The translations under genes were made by a program, and so were the position numbers. Shown piece after piece: positions 9,124 through 18,774 of a stretch of DNA of 64,000 nt (position 1 is the stretch's first letter; each line of letters opens with the position of its first letter). The notes below the pieces were generated by a model. That model worked only from the letters and a program-made list of their open reading frames with translations. It was not told the origin of the DNA and searched no databases. The DNA comes from Marinobacter oulmenensis (GTDB taxonomy: Bacteria; Pseudomonadota; Gammaproteobacteria; Pseudomonadales; Oleiphilaceae): the NCBI RefSeq assembly GCF_014201735.1, contig NZ_JACHFE010000003.1, positions 62,001-126,000 on the forward strand. Reading direction: 5' to 3'.

Positions 9124-9831
9124 ATGAGCAGCATAGCAGACAACATCGGGAGCGTAACCCGACGCATACAAAAAGCAACAGAGCTTGCCGGGCGAGCGCC
9201 CGACAGTGTGCGCCTGTTGGCAGTCAGCAAGACCCGCCCACCGGAAGATCTGCGCGCTGCGGCCGACGCCGGGCAGACGGCCTTTGGCGAGAACTACCTT
9301 CAGGAAGCACTCGACAAGATCGAAGCACTGGCCGATCTGGAAGGCCTGGAGTGGCACTTTATCGGCCCCATCCAGTCCAACAAGACCCGAGCCATCGCCG
9401 AATCCTTTGCCTGGGTTCACAGCGTGGACCGGTTGAAAATTGCCCGCCGCCTGAGCGACCAACGCCCGGAGCACCTGCCGGCCCTGAACATCTGCCTGCA
9501 GGTGAATATTGACGGGGAGCCGAGCAAATCCGGCTGTTCCGTGGCGGAACTCCCCACGCTGGCAGAGGCGATTGGCAAACTCGATAATCTGAGCCTGCGG
9601 GGCCTGATGGCCATTCCCGATCCGGCACGACCGGAAGGCCCATTGCGCCAGAGCTTCCACCGGCTGGCGTCAGCCCTTGAGGACCTGCGCCTGGCACACC
9701 CGGACGCCGGCCCCCTGGACACCCTCTCAATGGGGATGTCCGGTGATCTGGAACTGGCGATTGCCGAGGGAGCCACCTGGGTGCGGGTTGGCTCGGCGCT
9801 TTTTGGCCCCCGGCCACGGAAACAGGAATGA
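9124..9831 (+). CDS. yggS: YggS/PROSC-family PLP homeostasis protein
   Basis: Pyridoxal-phosphate-binding protein involved in vitamin B6 and amino-acid/keto-acid homeostasis; it has no known enzymatic activity. It is 235 aa from the ATG that gives MSSIADNIGSVTRRI. The PLP lysine is in LLAVSKTRP (Lys36), followed by FGENYLQEA and the phosphate-binding end SMGMSGDLELAIAEGATWVR. The open frame continues upstream across the pilT start, but that part is a shadow of pilT. It is followed by proC, its usual partner in many proteobacteria. Confidence 0.95.
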   Translation: MSSIADNIGSVTRRIQKATELAGRAPDSVRLLAVSKTRPPEDLRAAADAGQTAFGENYLQEALDKIEALADLEGLEWHFIGPIQSNKTRAIAESFAWVHSVDRLKIARRLSDQRPEHLPALNICLQVNIDGEPSKSGCSVAELPTLAEAIGKLDNLSLRGLMAIPDPARPEGPLRQSFHRLASALEDLRLAHPDAGPLDTLSMGMSGDLELAIAEGATWVRVGSALFGPRPRKQE

Positions 9832-9895
9832 GACAAGCGCTTCCTGCTATGATGCAGGACCTGACGAATTCATTGAACAAGCCCTGGAGTGAATC

Positions 9896-10729
9896 TTGAG
9901 CAAATCTCCCACCATCTCGTTCATCGGCGCCGGCAACATGGCCAGCGCCATCATCGGCGGCATGCTGGAAAATGGCTACCAGGGCGGCGATATCTGGGTC
10001 AGCGCCCCGGATGACAACCACCTGCAGTCGATACGCAAACGCTTTGGCGTCAGTGTGACCACCGACAACCGCCACTGCGCCCAGCAGGCCGACATGATCG
10101 TGCTCGCCGTCAAACCCCAGGTGATGGCGGACGTCTGCCGGGACATTGCTCCGGTGGTCCAGAACACCCGCCCCCTGATGGTCTCAATCGCCGCCGGCCT
10201 GACCGCCGACACCATTGATCAGTGGCTCGGTGGCGGGCTGCCGATGGTTCGGGTTATGCCCAATACCCCCTCACTGGTTGGCAAAGGCGCTGCGGGGCTG
10301 TTTGCCAATGACCGGGTGAGCGAAGAACAGAAGACCATGATCCAGTCGGTCTTCGAGAGCATCGGTTCGGCACTTTGGGTTGACGACGAAAACCTGCTGC
10401 ACGCGGTGACCGCCCTTTCCGGCAGCGGCCCTGCCTATTTCTTCCTGATGCTGGAAGCCCTGGAATCGGCCGCCACAGAGGCAGGCATCGCCCCGGAAAC
10501 CGCCCGGGAGCTGGCCATCCAGACCATGGCCGGCGCTGCAGAGATGGCCGGGCGCAGTGAACACGACCCGGGCCAGCTCAAGCGTAATGTCATGTCACCC
10601 GGCGGCACCACGGAACAGGCCATCAACACCTTCGAGGAAGGCGGCCTGAGAGAGCTGGTGAAAAAGGCTTATGGTGCTGCCTTTACCCGTTCCGGGGAAA
10701 TGGCCAAAGAGCTTGCGGACAAACAGTAA
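9896..10729 (+). CDS. proC: Pyrroline-5-carboxylate reductase (TTG start)
   Basis: Reduces pyrroline-5-carboxylate to proline with NAD(P)H, the last step of proline synthesis. It is 277 aa. The N-terminal dinucleotide fold begins ISFIGAGNMASAIIGG, and the C-terminal signature SGSGPAYFFLMLEAL and the NVMSPGGTTEQAI segment are present. The frame opens with TTG, 6 bases after a GGAG ribosome site; the next in-frame ATG falls inside the nucleotide-binding glycine loop, so TTG is the only start that keeps the domain intact. Confidence 0.96.
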   Translation: MSKSPTISFIGAGNMASAIIGGMLENGYQGGDIWVSAPDDNHLQSIRKRFGVSVTTDNRHCAQQADMIVLAVKPQVMADVCRDIAPVVQNTRPLMVSIAAGLTADTIDQWLGGGLPMVRVMPNTPSLVGKGAAGLFANDRVSEEQKTMIQSVFESIGSALWVDDENLLHAVTALSGSGPAYFFLMLEALESAATEAGIAPETARELAIQTMAGAAEMAGRSEHDPGQLKRNVMSPGGTTEQAINTFEEGGLRELVKKAYGAAFTRSGEMAKELADKQ

Positions 10730-10751
10730 CCGATAACGGAGACACGGCTTC

Positions 10752-11336
10752 ATGCTGGCAGACATAGTGATTACGATCCTGCTGATCGCGTCCACTTTCT
10801 ACATGACCATCGTGCTGTTGCGCTTTCTGCTTCAGCTGGCCCGGGCGGATTTCTACAACCCGATTTCGCAGTTTGTGGTCAAGGCCACCAACCCTCCGTT
10901 GCGGCCGCTCCGGCGCATCATTCCGGGCCTTGGCGGTATTGACGGTGCCTCGCTGGTGCTGGCCATCATCATCCAGGCCATTACCTTTTTCCTGATCCTG
11001 ATCGCACTCAATGGTGGTATTCCGGCCATTAACCCGATCACTCTGCTGGTCTGGGCGGTGCTGAACGTGCTCAGCCTGATCGTGAAGATCTACTTCTGGT
11101 CCGTGATTGCGGTGGTCATTGTCAGTTGGATTGCCCCCCAGAGCGGCCACCCGGCGATCCAGTTGGTAGCCCAGATTACCGAGCCGGTCATGCGCCCGGT
11201 GCGCAACATCATGCCGTCCATGGGCGGCCTGGATTTGTCACCGATCATTGTTTTCCTGATCCTGAACGTGATATCCGTAGTCATCGACCACATGAAAGTG
11301 GCTGCCGGCCTCGGATCGATCGGGTTGGGAATGTAG
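10752..11336 (+). CDS. yggT: YggT-family integral membrane protein
   Basis: A 194-residue inner-membrane protein with two copies of the YGGT domain. The first spans roughly residues 5-90 (FYNPISQFVVKATNPPLRPLRR), the second 100-185 (ITEPVMRPVRNIMPSMGGLDLSP). Four to five hydrophobic segments are visible. The molecular role is not settled; relatives are linked to osmotic tolerance and, in plants, to thylakoid and nucleoid organisation. It lies 22 bases after proC, in the conserved yggS-proC-yggT order. Confidence 0.93.
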   Translation: MLADIVITILLIASTFYMTIVLLRFLLQLARADFYNPISQFVVKATNPPLRPLRRIIPGLGGIDGASLVLAIIIQAITFFLILIALNGGIPAINPITLLVWAVLNVLSLIVKIYFWSVIAVVIVSWIAPQSGHPAIQLVAQITEPVMRPVRNIMPSMGGLDLSPIIVFLILNVISVVIDHMKVAAGLGSIGLGM

Positions 11337-11363
11337 CCGGAAACCGGGCAAAAGGACGCTCCG

Positions 11364-13328
11364 ATGAAGCAGCAGGGAACACTGTCACAGCAGGTGGAGG
11401 CGTATGATCGCTGGAAACAGGATCTGACCCGGCAGATTGGCCGGTACCGGCTATGGCTGCAGAACAACGATCTGTTCTCTGACGACATCGGCGCCCGCAT
11501 CCGCAACGGCCTGGAGCTGCTGGCCCGGGATGAACTGACCATCGCCTTCGTCGGTGAATACTCCCGGGGCAAAACCGAGCTGATCAATGCGCTGTTCTTC
11601 TCCGACTATGGACAGCGCATGCTGCCCTCGGAGGCCGGCCGCACCACCATGTGCCCGACCGACCTGTTCTTTGACCGTGAAAGCGGCGAAAACTATCTGG
11701 CCCTGCTCCCCATTGAAACCCGCACCGGCGACCTGTCACTCCAGCAACTGGGCACCCAGGCAAACCAGTGGCAGACCTACCCCCTGGATGACCACCATCC
11801 GGATACCATGCGGGATGTTCTGTCTGAAGTGGCGCGCACCCTGAGCGTTAGCCCGGAGTACGCCCGGGATCTGGGCTTTGATGAGGCCATGCTGGAGCAT
11901 GACCGTAGCAACCCAGGCAAAGTGCTGGTCCCTGCGTGGCGACATGCCCGCATCAGTATCCGGCACCCGCTGTTCGAGCAGGGCCTGAGAATCCTTGATA
12001 CCCCGGGCCTCAATGCCCTGGGTTCGGAACCCGAACTCACCTTCAGCATGCTGCCCCGCGCCCACGCCATCATCTTCGTACTCAGCGCGGACGCCGGCGT
12101 CACCGCCAGCGATATGGCCATCTGGAAAGACCACATCGACATTGACCAGGCCGACCACAGAGCCGGCCGCTTTGCAGTGCTGAACAAAGTGGATGTGCTG
12201 TGGGACGATCTGCAGGGTGAAGAACACACCCGGGAAGCCATCGAGCGCGTGCGCGCCTATACCGCTGATCACCTGGGCATCCGCGGGCGGGACGTAATCC
12301 CGCTGTCCGCCAAGCAGGGTCTGCTGTCCAAGGTCCGCGGTGACCCGTCGCTGTTTGAGCGTTCAAACATCGACCAGCTCGAGCAGGTCATCATCAAACG
12401 GATCCTGACCTACAAGGAACAACTGATCACCCAGCATCTGATCAATGATCTGCTGGGCATGCTCCAGAACAGTCAGGCAACCCTGGAGTCCCGCCTGAGC
12501 AACCTGGAAGAAGAGTACGACGCCTGCTCCGGGAGCACCACTGACAAAGCGGCAATGGCGCGCCTGGCCGAGCGGGCACAGAAGGATTATGACTTCTACA
12601 ACCGCAAGCTGATCACGCTGCGCTCTTCCCGGCGGCTGATGGATTCCCAGGGCGAGATGCTCACCAACATGGTCAGCGAAGCACGCTTTGAGGACTACGC
12701 CGCCCGAATCCGCCGCTCGATGTCGAAAAGCTGGACCACTGCCGGCATGAACCGCGCCATGGAGCAGTTTTTCGAGTGGCTGGAAAACGATATGACCAAC
12801 CTGCTGGGCGAAGGCCACCTGGCCGAAAAAATGGTTTCCGCCATCTACAATCGCTACAACGGCGAGAATGGAGTCCACCACCTGGAACCTGTGCCCCTGC
12901 GGGCCGGTCGCCATGTCATCGCCATCCGGGAACTTCGCAGGAAAGCCCGGCGTTTCCGCGTCAGCCCGAAGAACCTGCTGACCGAACAGTCCGTTCTGGT
13001 CCGGCGTTTCTTCAACGTGATGGTTGGCGAGGCGCGCACATTGCACGCACGCATTCGGGCCGACGTGGAACGCTGGCCCCATCAGGCCCTGCTGCCTATC
13101 ATGCAGAATACACTGGAGCACAAGCAACTGCTTGAACACCAGATCCGCCGCCTCCGGGACGTGGCCCGCAGCGACCGCGACAACCGGGCTGAGCGTGAGC
13201 GGCTGGATCAGACCATCACGGATCTCAAACGACAGCTTGCCATAATCACCGTCATGAGTCGCCAGATCCGCAAGCCGGCACCCTCCATGATTCAACAGAA
13301 AGTGGTCAATCTGTCCGGCGCCGTATAG
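11364..13328 (+). CDS. Dynamin-like large GTPase
   Basis: A 654-residue protein with a dynamin-type GTPase domain and a long helical remainder. G1 is GEYSRGKT at residues 64-71; G2 probably lies in GRTTMCPTD; G3 is DTPG at 212-215; G4 is NKVD at 274-277. After the GTPase domain, residues ~340-650 are strongly helical and heptad-like (LESRLSNLEEEYDACSG; LEHQIRRLRDVARSD), as in the stalk of bacterial dynamin-like proteins. No clear membrane-spanning segment is seen, so membrane contact, if any, would be peripheral. The start lies 27 bases after yggT. The gene sits inside an otherwise conserved block between yggT and metX. Likely role: membrane remodelling or repair; this is inference. Confidence 0.85.
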   Translation: MKQQGTLSQQVEAYDRWKQDLTRQIGRYRLWLQNNDLFSDDIGARIRNGLELLARDELTIAFVGEYSRGKTELINALFFSDYGQRMLPSEAGRTTMCPTDLFFDRESGENYLALLPIETRTGDLSLQQLGTQANQWQTYPLDDHHPDTMRDVLSEVARTLSVSPEYARDLGFDEAMLEHDRSNPGKVLVPAWRHARISIRHPLFEQGLRILDTPGLNALGSEPELTFSMLPRAHAIIFVLSADAGVTASDMAIWKDHIDIDQADHRAGRFAVLNKVDVLWDDLQGEEHTREAIERVRAYTADHLGIRGRDVIPLSAKQGLLSKVRGDPSLFERSNIDQLEQVIIKRILTYKEQLITQHLINDLLGMLQNSQATLESRLSNLEEEYDACSGSTTDKAAMARLAERAQKDYDFYNRKLITLRSSRRLMDSQGEMLTNMVSEARFEDYAARIRRSMSKSWTTAGMNRAMEQFFEWLENDMTNLLGEGHLAEKMVSAIYNRYNGENGVHHLEPVPLRAGRHVIAIRELRRKARRFRVSPKNLLTEQSVLVRRFFNVMVGEARTLHARIRADVERWPHQALLPIMQNTLEHKQLLEHQIRRLRDVARSDRDNRAERERLDQTITDLKRQLAIITVMSRQIRKPAPSMIQQKVVNLSGAV

Positions 13329-13387
13329 GCCCGCATGTACGGTCGGCCGGTTGCAGCCGCCTGGTCCCGGATTTAAACTGCCAGACC

Positions 13388-13403
13388 GGCGCCCAAAAGC
13401 GCC
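13388..13403 (+). terminator. Short hairpin before metX
   Basis: GGCGC and GCGCC pair around a CCAAAA loop, between the GTPase stop and the metX start. The stem is only 5 bp with no T-run, so it is weak. The rest of this 129-base gap shows no gene. Confidence 0.25.
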
Positions 13404-13457
13404 CTCTCCATGGCTTGCGCCAGCCACTTGTGGACCGGACAGGAATTCATCACACCC

Positions 13458-14606
13458 ATGCCAGATTCCGTGCCCTCGGATTCTGTGGGCATTGTCAGCC
13501 CCCAGACCATTGCCTTTAACACACCACTCGAACTGGCTTGCGGCCAGACGCTTGAGGAATACGAGCTGGTGGTGGAAACCTATGGCACCCTGAATGAGGA
13601 TGCCAGCAACGCTGTACTGATCTGCCATGCGCTCAGCGGCCATCACCATGCCGCAGGTTACCATTGTGCGGATGACCGCAAACCCGGCTGGTGGGACAGC
13701 TGCATTGGCCCGGGCAAGCCCATCGACACCAACCGCTTTTTCGTGGTCAGCCTGAACAACCTGGGCGGCTGCCATGGTAGTACCGGCCCCTCGTCGATCA
13801 ACCCGGCCACAGGCAAACCCTACGGCCCGGATTTCCCGGTGATTACCGTCACCGACTGGGTCCACAGCCAGGCCCGACTGGCTGACCGGCTTGGCATCCA
13901 GCAGTGGGCTGCGGTGGTGGGCGGCTCCCTGGGCGGAATGCAGGCCATGCAGTGGAGCCTGAGTTACCCGGACCGGCTACGCCACGCGGTCATTATTGCC
14001 TCCACCCCCAAATTGAGCGCACAGAACATTGCGTTCAATGAAGTCGCCCGCCAGGCCATCACCTCGGATACCGAGTTCCATGATGGCCGCTACTACGATT
14101 TCGACACCGTACCGCGCCGGGGGCTGATGCTGGCCCGGATGGTCGGACACATCACCTACCTCTCCGACGCCTCCATGGGCGAAAAATTCGGCCGGGAACT
14201 GCGTGAGGAGGCCTTCAAATTCGGCTACGACGCCGAATTCCAGGTGGAGAGCTATCTGCGCTATCAGGGCGAACGCTTCTCGGAAACCTTTGATGCCAAC
14301 ACCTACCTGCTGATGACCCGGGCCCTGGACTACTTCGACCCGGCCTGGCATACCGAAGGGGACCTGGCGCGGGCACTGACGCCGGCAACCTGCGAGTACC
14401 TGGTCCTGTCGTTCAGCACAGACTGGCGGTTTTCGCCAGCCCGATCCGAGGAAATGGTCAACGCCATGATCTCCGCGCGCAAGAAAGTCAGCTACGCAGA
14501 AGTGGACGCGCCCTGGGGGCATGACGCCTTCCTGATCCCGACACCGCGTTACACCGACATCTTCACCGCCTACATGGGCCGGGTAGCAAGGGAGACAGGC
14601 GCATGA
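13458..14606 (+). CDS. metX: Homoserine O-acyltransferase MetX
   Basis: Activates homoserine by acyl transfer for methionine synthesis, the first committed step. It is an alpha/beta-hydrolase-fold enzyme of 382 aa. The nucleophile elbow GGSLGG is at residues 155-160 (Ser157). The catalytic Asp is probably in STDWRFSP and the His in APWGHDAF. The oxyanion region [13 protein letters not shown] lies near 56-68. The ATG at 13458 is preferred; the upstream start at 13410 has no family-like extension. Gammaproteobacterial MetX proteins include both acetyl- and succinyl-CoA users, and the donor is not assigned here. It overlaps metW by 4 bases. Confidence 0.95.
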   Translation: MPDSVPSDSVGIVSPQTIAFNTPLELACGQTLEEYELVVETYGTLNEDASNAVLICHALSGHHHAAGYHCADDRKPGWWDSCIGPGKPIDTNRFFVVSLNNLGGCHGSTGPSSINPATGKPYGPDFPVITVTDWVHSQARLADRLGIQQWAAVVGGSLGGMQAMQWSLSYPDRLRHAVIIASTPKLSAQNIAFNEVARQAITSDTEFHDGRYYDFDTVPRRGLMLARMVGHITYLSDASMGEKFGRELREEAFKFGYDAEFQVESYLRYQGERFSETFDANTYLLMTRALDYFDPAWHTEGDLARALTPATCEYLVLSFSTDWRFSPARSEEMVNAMISARKKVSYAEVDAPWGHDAFLIPTPRYTDIFTAYMGRVARETGA

Positions 14607-15205
14607 GACCGGACCTTGAGATCATCCAGCAATGGGTCCAGCGCGGCCAGCATGTCCTGGACCTGGGCTGCGGCGATGGCACCCTGCTCGATTTCCTGCA
14701 AAGGGAACGCGGTGCCAGTGGCTTCGGCCTGGAAATCAACCCGGAACACATCACCACCTGCATGGGTCGGGGGGTCAGCGTTATCGAACAGAACCTGGAC
14801 TCTCAGGGACTCGATAACTTTGACGACGGCATGTTCGATGTCGTGCTGATGACCCAGGCCCTGCAGGCGGTCCGACGGCCGGACCGGGTAATTGAGGAAA
14901 TGCTGCGGGTTGGCCGGGAAGGCATTGTCACCTTCCCCAACTTTGCCCACTGGCGACTGCGCTGGGGGCTGACCCTGAGCGGCCGGATGCCAGAATCCAA
15001 CGCCTTGCCGTATAAGTGGTACAACACCCCCAACATCCGCCTGTGTACCTTCAAGGACTTTGAGGCGCTGTGCAAACAGAAAGGCATCCGGATCAAGAGC
15101 CGGCGGGTGGTGGACGGCCAACACCAGAACAGCTGGCTGGCTCGGCTCTGGCCAAACCTGCTGGGCGAAATTGCCATTTACCGCATTACACGGGAGGAAT
15201 CATGA
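14603..15205 (+). CDS. metW: Methionine biosynthesis protein MetW
   Basis: A 200-residue SAM-dependent-methyltransferase-like protein that accompanies MetX in homoserine activation in Pseudomonas-type bacteria. The nucleotide-binding signature is [15 protein letters not shown] (residues 18-32), followed by acidic motif II near [11 protein letters not shown]. The family signature [17 protein letters not shown] is present in the C-terminal half. The start overlaps the metX stop (ATGA). Biochemical activity is unproven. Confidence 0.95.
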   Translation: MRPDLEIIQQWVQRGQHVLDLGCGDGTLLDFLQRERGASGFGLEINPEHITTCMGRGVSVIEQNLDSQGLDNFDDGMFDVVLMTQALQAVRRPDRVIEEMLRVGREGIVTFPNFAHWRLRWGLTLSGRMPESNALPYKWYNTPNIRLCTFKDFEALCKQKGIRIKSRRVVDGQHQNSWLARLWPNLLGEIAIYRITREES

Positions 15206-15654
15206 TGATCACACAAGCCAGAACCCTGCTACTGACGCTGACAACCGCACTGCTGTTGATCGCAGGGCCGGCCCAGGCGGACCGCAAGGATTTCGGGGAC
15301 TACCAGGTTCACTGGAGCGTATTGCCAAGCACTTTCCTGGCACCGGAAGTTGCCGAGGCCAACAACCTTCAGCGCAGCCAGGGCATCGGCATCGTCAACA
15401 TCTCGATCATGACGGAAGACGAAAATGGCCAGCCCCAACCGGTCAGCGGTCAGGTGGAAGGCCAGGTTTCCAATGATATCCAGCAAGTGAAATTCATGGC
15501 CTTCCGTCGGATCCAGGAAGGCGACGCGGTGTACTTCATTGCACAGTACCCTTACCAGTCCGGTGAGCTGATGACCTTCAATATCACAGCCCGCCCAAGC
15601 GGCGCTGACAAAGAGCTCCCGATCCGTTTTGCACACACCCTGTTCAGCGACTGA
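15202..15654 (+). CDS. DUF4426 domain protein, periplasmic
   Basis: A 150-residue protein with a clear signal peptide ([18 protein letters not shown]) followed by [20 protein letters not shown], the beginning of the DUF4426 domain. Its gene overlaps the metW stop by 4 bases and has a strong ribosome site (GGGAGGAA). The same position between metW and rdgB is kept in Pseudomonas, but no function is known. A second ATG one codon later is an equally good start. Beta-rich, with no catalytic motif visible. Confidence 0.9.
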   Translation: MMITQARTLLLTLTTALLLIAGPAQADRKDFGDYQVHWSVLPSTFLAPEVAEANNLQRSQGIGIVNISIMTEDENGQPQPVSGQVEGQVSNDIQQVKFMAFRRIQEGDAVYFIAQYPYQSGELMTFNITARPSGADKELPIRFAHTLFSD

Positions 15655-15658
15655 TGCC

Positions 15659-16258
15659 ATGAGCCAGAAACTCGTTATCGCCAGCAACAATCAGGGCAAG
15701 ATTGCCGAACTTCATGACCTGCTGCAACCTCTGGGCCTGGCCCCCGTTGCCCAGGGCGAACTGGGCGTCCCGGAAGCCGAGGAGCCGGCGGTCACATTTG
15801 TCGAAAATGCCCTGCTCAAGGCCCGCAACGCCGCCCGCCATACCGGCTTGCCCGCGCTTGCCGATGACAGCGGTCTGGCGGTGGATGCCCTGGACGGCCA
15901 GCCGGGCGTGCGTTCAGCACGCTATGCCGGGCCCGATGCCACCGACGCAGACAATGTCCAGGCCCTGCTTGAGGCCCTTGAAGGCCTTCCCGAGGAACAA
16001 CGGGGCGCTCAGTTTCACTGCGTGCTGGTGTATCTGCGACACGCGGATGACCCCACGCCCATCATCTGCCATGGCCAATGGCCCGGCCGGATACTGACCG
16101 TTCCCATGGGCGACGGCGGTTTTGGCTACGACCCGGTGTTCTACGTGCCGGAATCCGACTGCAGTGCCGCCCAACTGACCCGGGAACAGAAAAGCCGGGC
16201 CAGCCATCGAGGCCGGGCGCTCGCCGGGCTTCTGGAGCAGCTCCGGCACCATGGCTGA
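15659..16258 (+). CDS. rdgB: XTP/dITP diphosphatase
   Basis: Hydrolyses non-canonical purine triphosphates (dITP, XTP) to monophosphates, keeping them out of DNA. It is 199 aa, the usual length. Motifs: [12 protein letters not shown] at the N-terminus (substrate loop), [11 protein letters not shown] (catalytic Asp region), and the C-terminal [14 protein letters not shown] and SHRGRAL. The ATG at 15659 gives [11 protein letters not shown] and is chosen over an upstream in-frame codon. The 3' end overlaps hemW by 8 bases. Confidence 0.97.
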   Translation: MSQKLVIASNNQGKIAELHDLLQPLGLAPVAQGELGVPEAEEPAVTFVENALLKARNAARHTGLPALADDSGLAVDALDGQPGVRSARYAGPDATDADNVQALLEALEGLPEEQRGAQFHCVLVYLRHADDPTPIICHGQWPGRILTVPMGDGGFGYDPVFYVPESDCSAAQLTREQKSRASHRGRALAGLLEQLRHHG

Positions 16259-17411
16259 CCCGAACGCCGCTGCCGGGCCGGCGGCGGTGTCACCGCCGCT
16301 GAGCCTGTACGTACATGTGCCCTGGTGCGTGCGCAAATGCCCTTACTGCGACTTCAACTCCCACGCAGCCGACGGAGAGATTCCCGAACAGGCCTACCTG
16401 CAGGCGCTGCTGGACGATCTCGATCAGGACCTGGCGCTGGCAGACGGCCGCCCGATCGAGAGTGTTTTCATTGGCGGTGGCACGCCGTCGCTGCTCAGTG
16501 GTGACTTCTACCGGAGCCTGTTCACACAACTCAGGGAGCGACTGGCGTTTTCGTCAACAGCGGAAGTCACCCTGGAAGCCAACCCGGGCACACTCGAAGC
16601 CGGCCGTTTCGAGCAGTTCCGGGAGGCCGGTATCAACCGCTTATCCATCGGCGTACAGAGCTTTAACGCGGCCCATCTGCGGACTCTCGGACGCATCCAT
16701 GATCCCGAGGCGGCCAGCCGGGCCATCGAAGCCGCAAAGGCCGCGGGCTTCGACAACTTCAATATTGACCTGATGCACGGCCTGCCCGGCCAGACTCCGG
16801 AACAGGCCCTAAGCGACCTGCGCACAGCCCTGTCCCACCAACCGCCGCATCTGTCCTGGTACCAGTTGACCATAGAGCCCAACACCGAGTTCTACTCGAG
16901 GCCACCGGCACTGCCCGAGGACGACGGATTGTGGGAGATTTTCAGCCGGGGCGCGGAGGAACTGCGTCGCGCGGGCTTCCGGGATTACGAGGTGTCAGCC
17001 TGGAGCCTGCCCGGCCACGAGAGCCGGCACAACCTGAATTACTGGACGTTTGGCGATTACCTGGCGCTGGGCGCGGGCGGACACGGCAAAATCAGCCTGC
17101 AGGACGGACGCATTCTCCGCTACTGGAAAACCCGCCAGCCGGCCGCTTACCTTAACCGGATCGGTTCACGCACCTCCGGTACCGAAGACATCGCACCTGA
17201 CGAACGACCGCTGGAGTTCATGATGAACGCGCTGCGCCTGCACGAGGGTGTCGATGAGAGCCTGTACCGGGCCCGTACAGGTTTACCCCTGTCATCAGTT
17301 GCGGTAAAACTGGAAGAACTGCGGAATCAGGGGCTGCTCACCAACCATCGCATTCAGGCGACCGATCAGGGGCAGCGCTATCTGAACAGTGTGCTGGAGC
17401 ATTTTCTCTGA
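16251..17411 (+). CDS. hemW: Radical SAM heme chaperone HemW
   Basis: A 386-residue radical-SAM protein that binds heme and delivers it to respiratory enzymes; formerly annotated as an oxygen-independent coproporphyrinogen oxidase homologue. The iron-sulfur motif CVRKCPYC (Cys26, Cys30, Cys33) is followed by DFNSHA. It lacks the N-terminal extension and fourth cysteine typical of HemN, supporting HemW. Further motifs are GGGTPSLLS and [14 protein letters not shown]. The C-terminal HemN-type domain includes EFMMNALRL. It overlaps rdgB upstream and the membrane-protein gene downstream. Confidence 0.94.
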   Translation: MADPNAAAGPAAVSPPLSLYVHVPWCVRKCPYCDFNSHAADGEIPEQAYLQALLDDLDQDLALADGRPIESVFIGGGTPSLLSGDFYRSLFTQLRERLAFSSTAEVTLEANPGTLEAGRFEQFREAGINRLSIGVQSFNAAHLRTLGRIHDPEAASRAIEAAKAAGFDNFNIDLMHGLPGQTPEQALSDLRTALSHQPPHLSWYQLTIEPNTEFYSRPPALPEDDGLWEIFSRGAEELRRAGFRDYEVSAWSLPGHESRHNLNYWTFGDYLALGAGGHGKISLQDGRILRYWKTRQPAAYLNRIGSRTSGTEDIAPDERPLEFMMNALRLHEGVDESLYRARTGLPLSSVAVKLEELRNQGLLTNHRIQATDQGQRYLNSVLEHFL

Positions 17412-17962
17412 TGGATACAGAACACCACCATACCCTGTTGCCCAAACGCCCGATGGGAGTGCCCATGAAGGTATCCGTGGTGGTGTCCGCCGGGCTGCTG
17501 CTGATCCTTCTGGCATTGAACCAGCCGCTGCACTCTTCCGCAGCCCCTCAGGGCATGATCAGCTTCCAGCTGGCAGCCACTGCTGAACAGGCTCACGCCA
17601 TTCTGCGGGGCTGGAATGACAGCGAGCTGACCCTGGCCCGCATGGCGCTGTGGCTGGACTTCCTTTTTATCGTTGCCTACCTGGCTACACTGCTACAGCT
17701 CACGCGCCTGTGCACCCGTGACCGCCCCGGGGTCCGGGAGCGGATGATCGCCCGTGGCGTCAGGGTGCTGTTTGTGGTCGCGGGCCTGAGTGATGCTGCT
17801 GAGAATATCGCGCTGCTGAATAACCTGGGGCCGGCCACCGACTCCATGAGCCTGACCGCCTCTCTGCTGGCGCTGACCAAGTACACGGGCCTGATGCTCG
17901 GGGCTGCCGGTCTGGTCGTCGTCCGGGCCTCCCGGCGTCACCCGCTCAGCCCGTCGGCCTGA
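17411..17962 (+). CDS. Small integral membrane protein of unknown function
   Basis: 183 residues with about four hydrophobic segments: 22-38, 70-90, 112-125 and 145-165. I do not recognise the family. Its ATG overlaps the hemW stop, so the two are probably translated in sequence. A start at residue 15 or 19 (MGVPMKVSVVV), where the first membrane helix begins, is also possible. It is convergent with trmB, with 24 bases between stops. Confidence 0.75.
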   Translation: MDTEHHHTLLPKRPMGVPMKVSVVVSAGLLLILLALNQPLHSSAAPQGMISFQLAATAEQAHAILRGWNDSELTLARMALWLDFLFIVAYLATLLQLTRLCTRDRPGVRERMIARGVRVLFVVAGLSDAAENIALLNNLGPATDSMSLTASLLALTKYTGLMLGAAGLVVVRASRRHPLSPSA

Positions 17963-17986
17963 GCCGGGCGATGCCAGGCGCCGGCA

Positions 17987-18700
17987 TCAGTTGGTGCGGT
18001 AGAACAGCAGGTCCCAGACGCCGTGGCCCAGATTTTCGCCCCGCTTCTCGAACTTGGTGATCGGCCGGTCGTCCGGGCGCGGTGAATAACCACCGCTCTC
18101 CTGCACATTGGCAAAGCCTTCCGACTCACTCATCACTTCCATCATGTGCTCGGCGTAGTTTTCCCAGTCGGTAGCCAGGTGCAATACGCCGCCCACCCGC
18201 AGTTTATGGCGGATGCGCTGGATAAACTCGGCCTGAATCAGCCGGCGCTTGTGGTGCTTCTTCTTCGGCCAGGGGTCCGGGAAAAAGATCATGACCCGGT
18301 CCAGACAGGCGTCCGGCAGGCAGAGGTCGATGACATCATTGGCATCGATGTTGTAAACCCGGACATTGTCCAGGCCGCGCTCATCCACCTCCTTGAGCAG
18401 CGCCCCGACGCCGGGCAGATGAACCTCGACACCGATAAAATCCTGCTCCGGCGCCGCCTCTGCCATTTCCACCAGCGACTGGCCCATGCCGAAACCGATT
18501 TCCAGATTGAGCATGTTGTCACGGCCAAACACCTGGCGCGGGTCGATCATGCCGTTCTCGCGGGACAGTCCGTACTTCTGCCAGTTCCGGTCATAGGCTT
18601 TCTTCTGGCCCTCGGTCATCCGGCCCTGACGCAGGACAAAACTCCGTACCCCTCGGCGAGTGGTCACCGGATTGTCACCGGTCTCTTTCTCGTCAGTCAT
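17987..18700 (-). CDS. trmB: tRNA (guanine46-N7)-methyltransferase
   Basis: Methylates G46 in the variable loop of tRNAs using SAM. It is 237 aa. The SAM-binding motif is [15 protein letters not shown] near residues 65-80. The signature [16 protein letters not shown], with the catalytic-site Asp, lies near 144-159. The N-terminal ~45 residues are basic and variable, including [11 protein letters not shown]. It is the last gene of a minus-strand group with comM and ubiK; 74 bases separate it from comM. Confidence 0.97.
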   Translation of the reverse strand: MTDEKETGDNPVTTRRGVRSFVLRQGRMTEGQKKAYDRNWQKYGLSRENGMIDPRQVFGRDNMLNLEIGFGMGQSLVEMAEAAPEQDFIGVEVHLPGVGALLKEVDERGLDNVRVYNIDANDVIDLCLPDACLDRVMIFFPDPWPKKKHHKRRLIQAEFIQRIRHKLRVGGVLHLATDWENYAEHMMEVMSESEGFANVQESGGYSPRPDDRPITKFEKRGENLGHGVWDLLFYRTN

Positions 18701-18774
18701 ACTTTACCCTTAACCGCGACAGCGGATCTGATCTGCTGGAATTTACCGATAGTCTACCAGAGTCCCGGAAAGAG

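Noticed and set aside
12363..13865. 500-codon open frame antisense to the GTPase and metX
   Set aside because: Spans parts of two clear genes on the opposite strand and shows no domain.
17970..17988. Hairpin GATGCC/GGCATC between the membrane-protein gene and trmB
   Set aside because: A 6-bp stem overlapping the trmB stop, easily expected by chance at this GC content.
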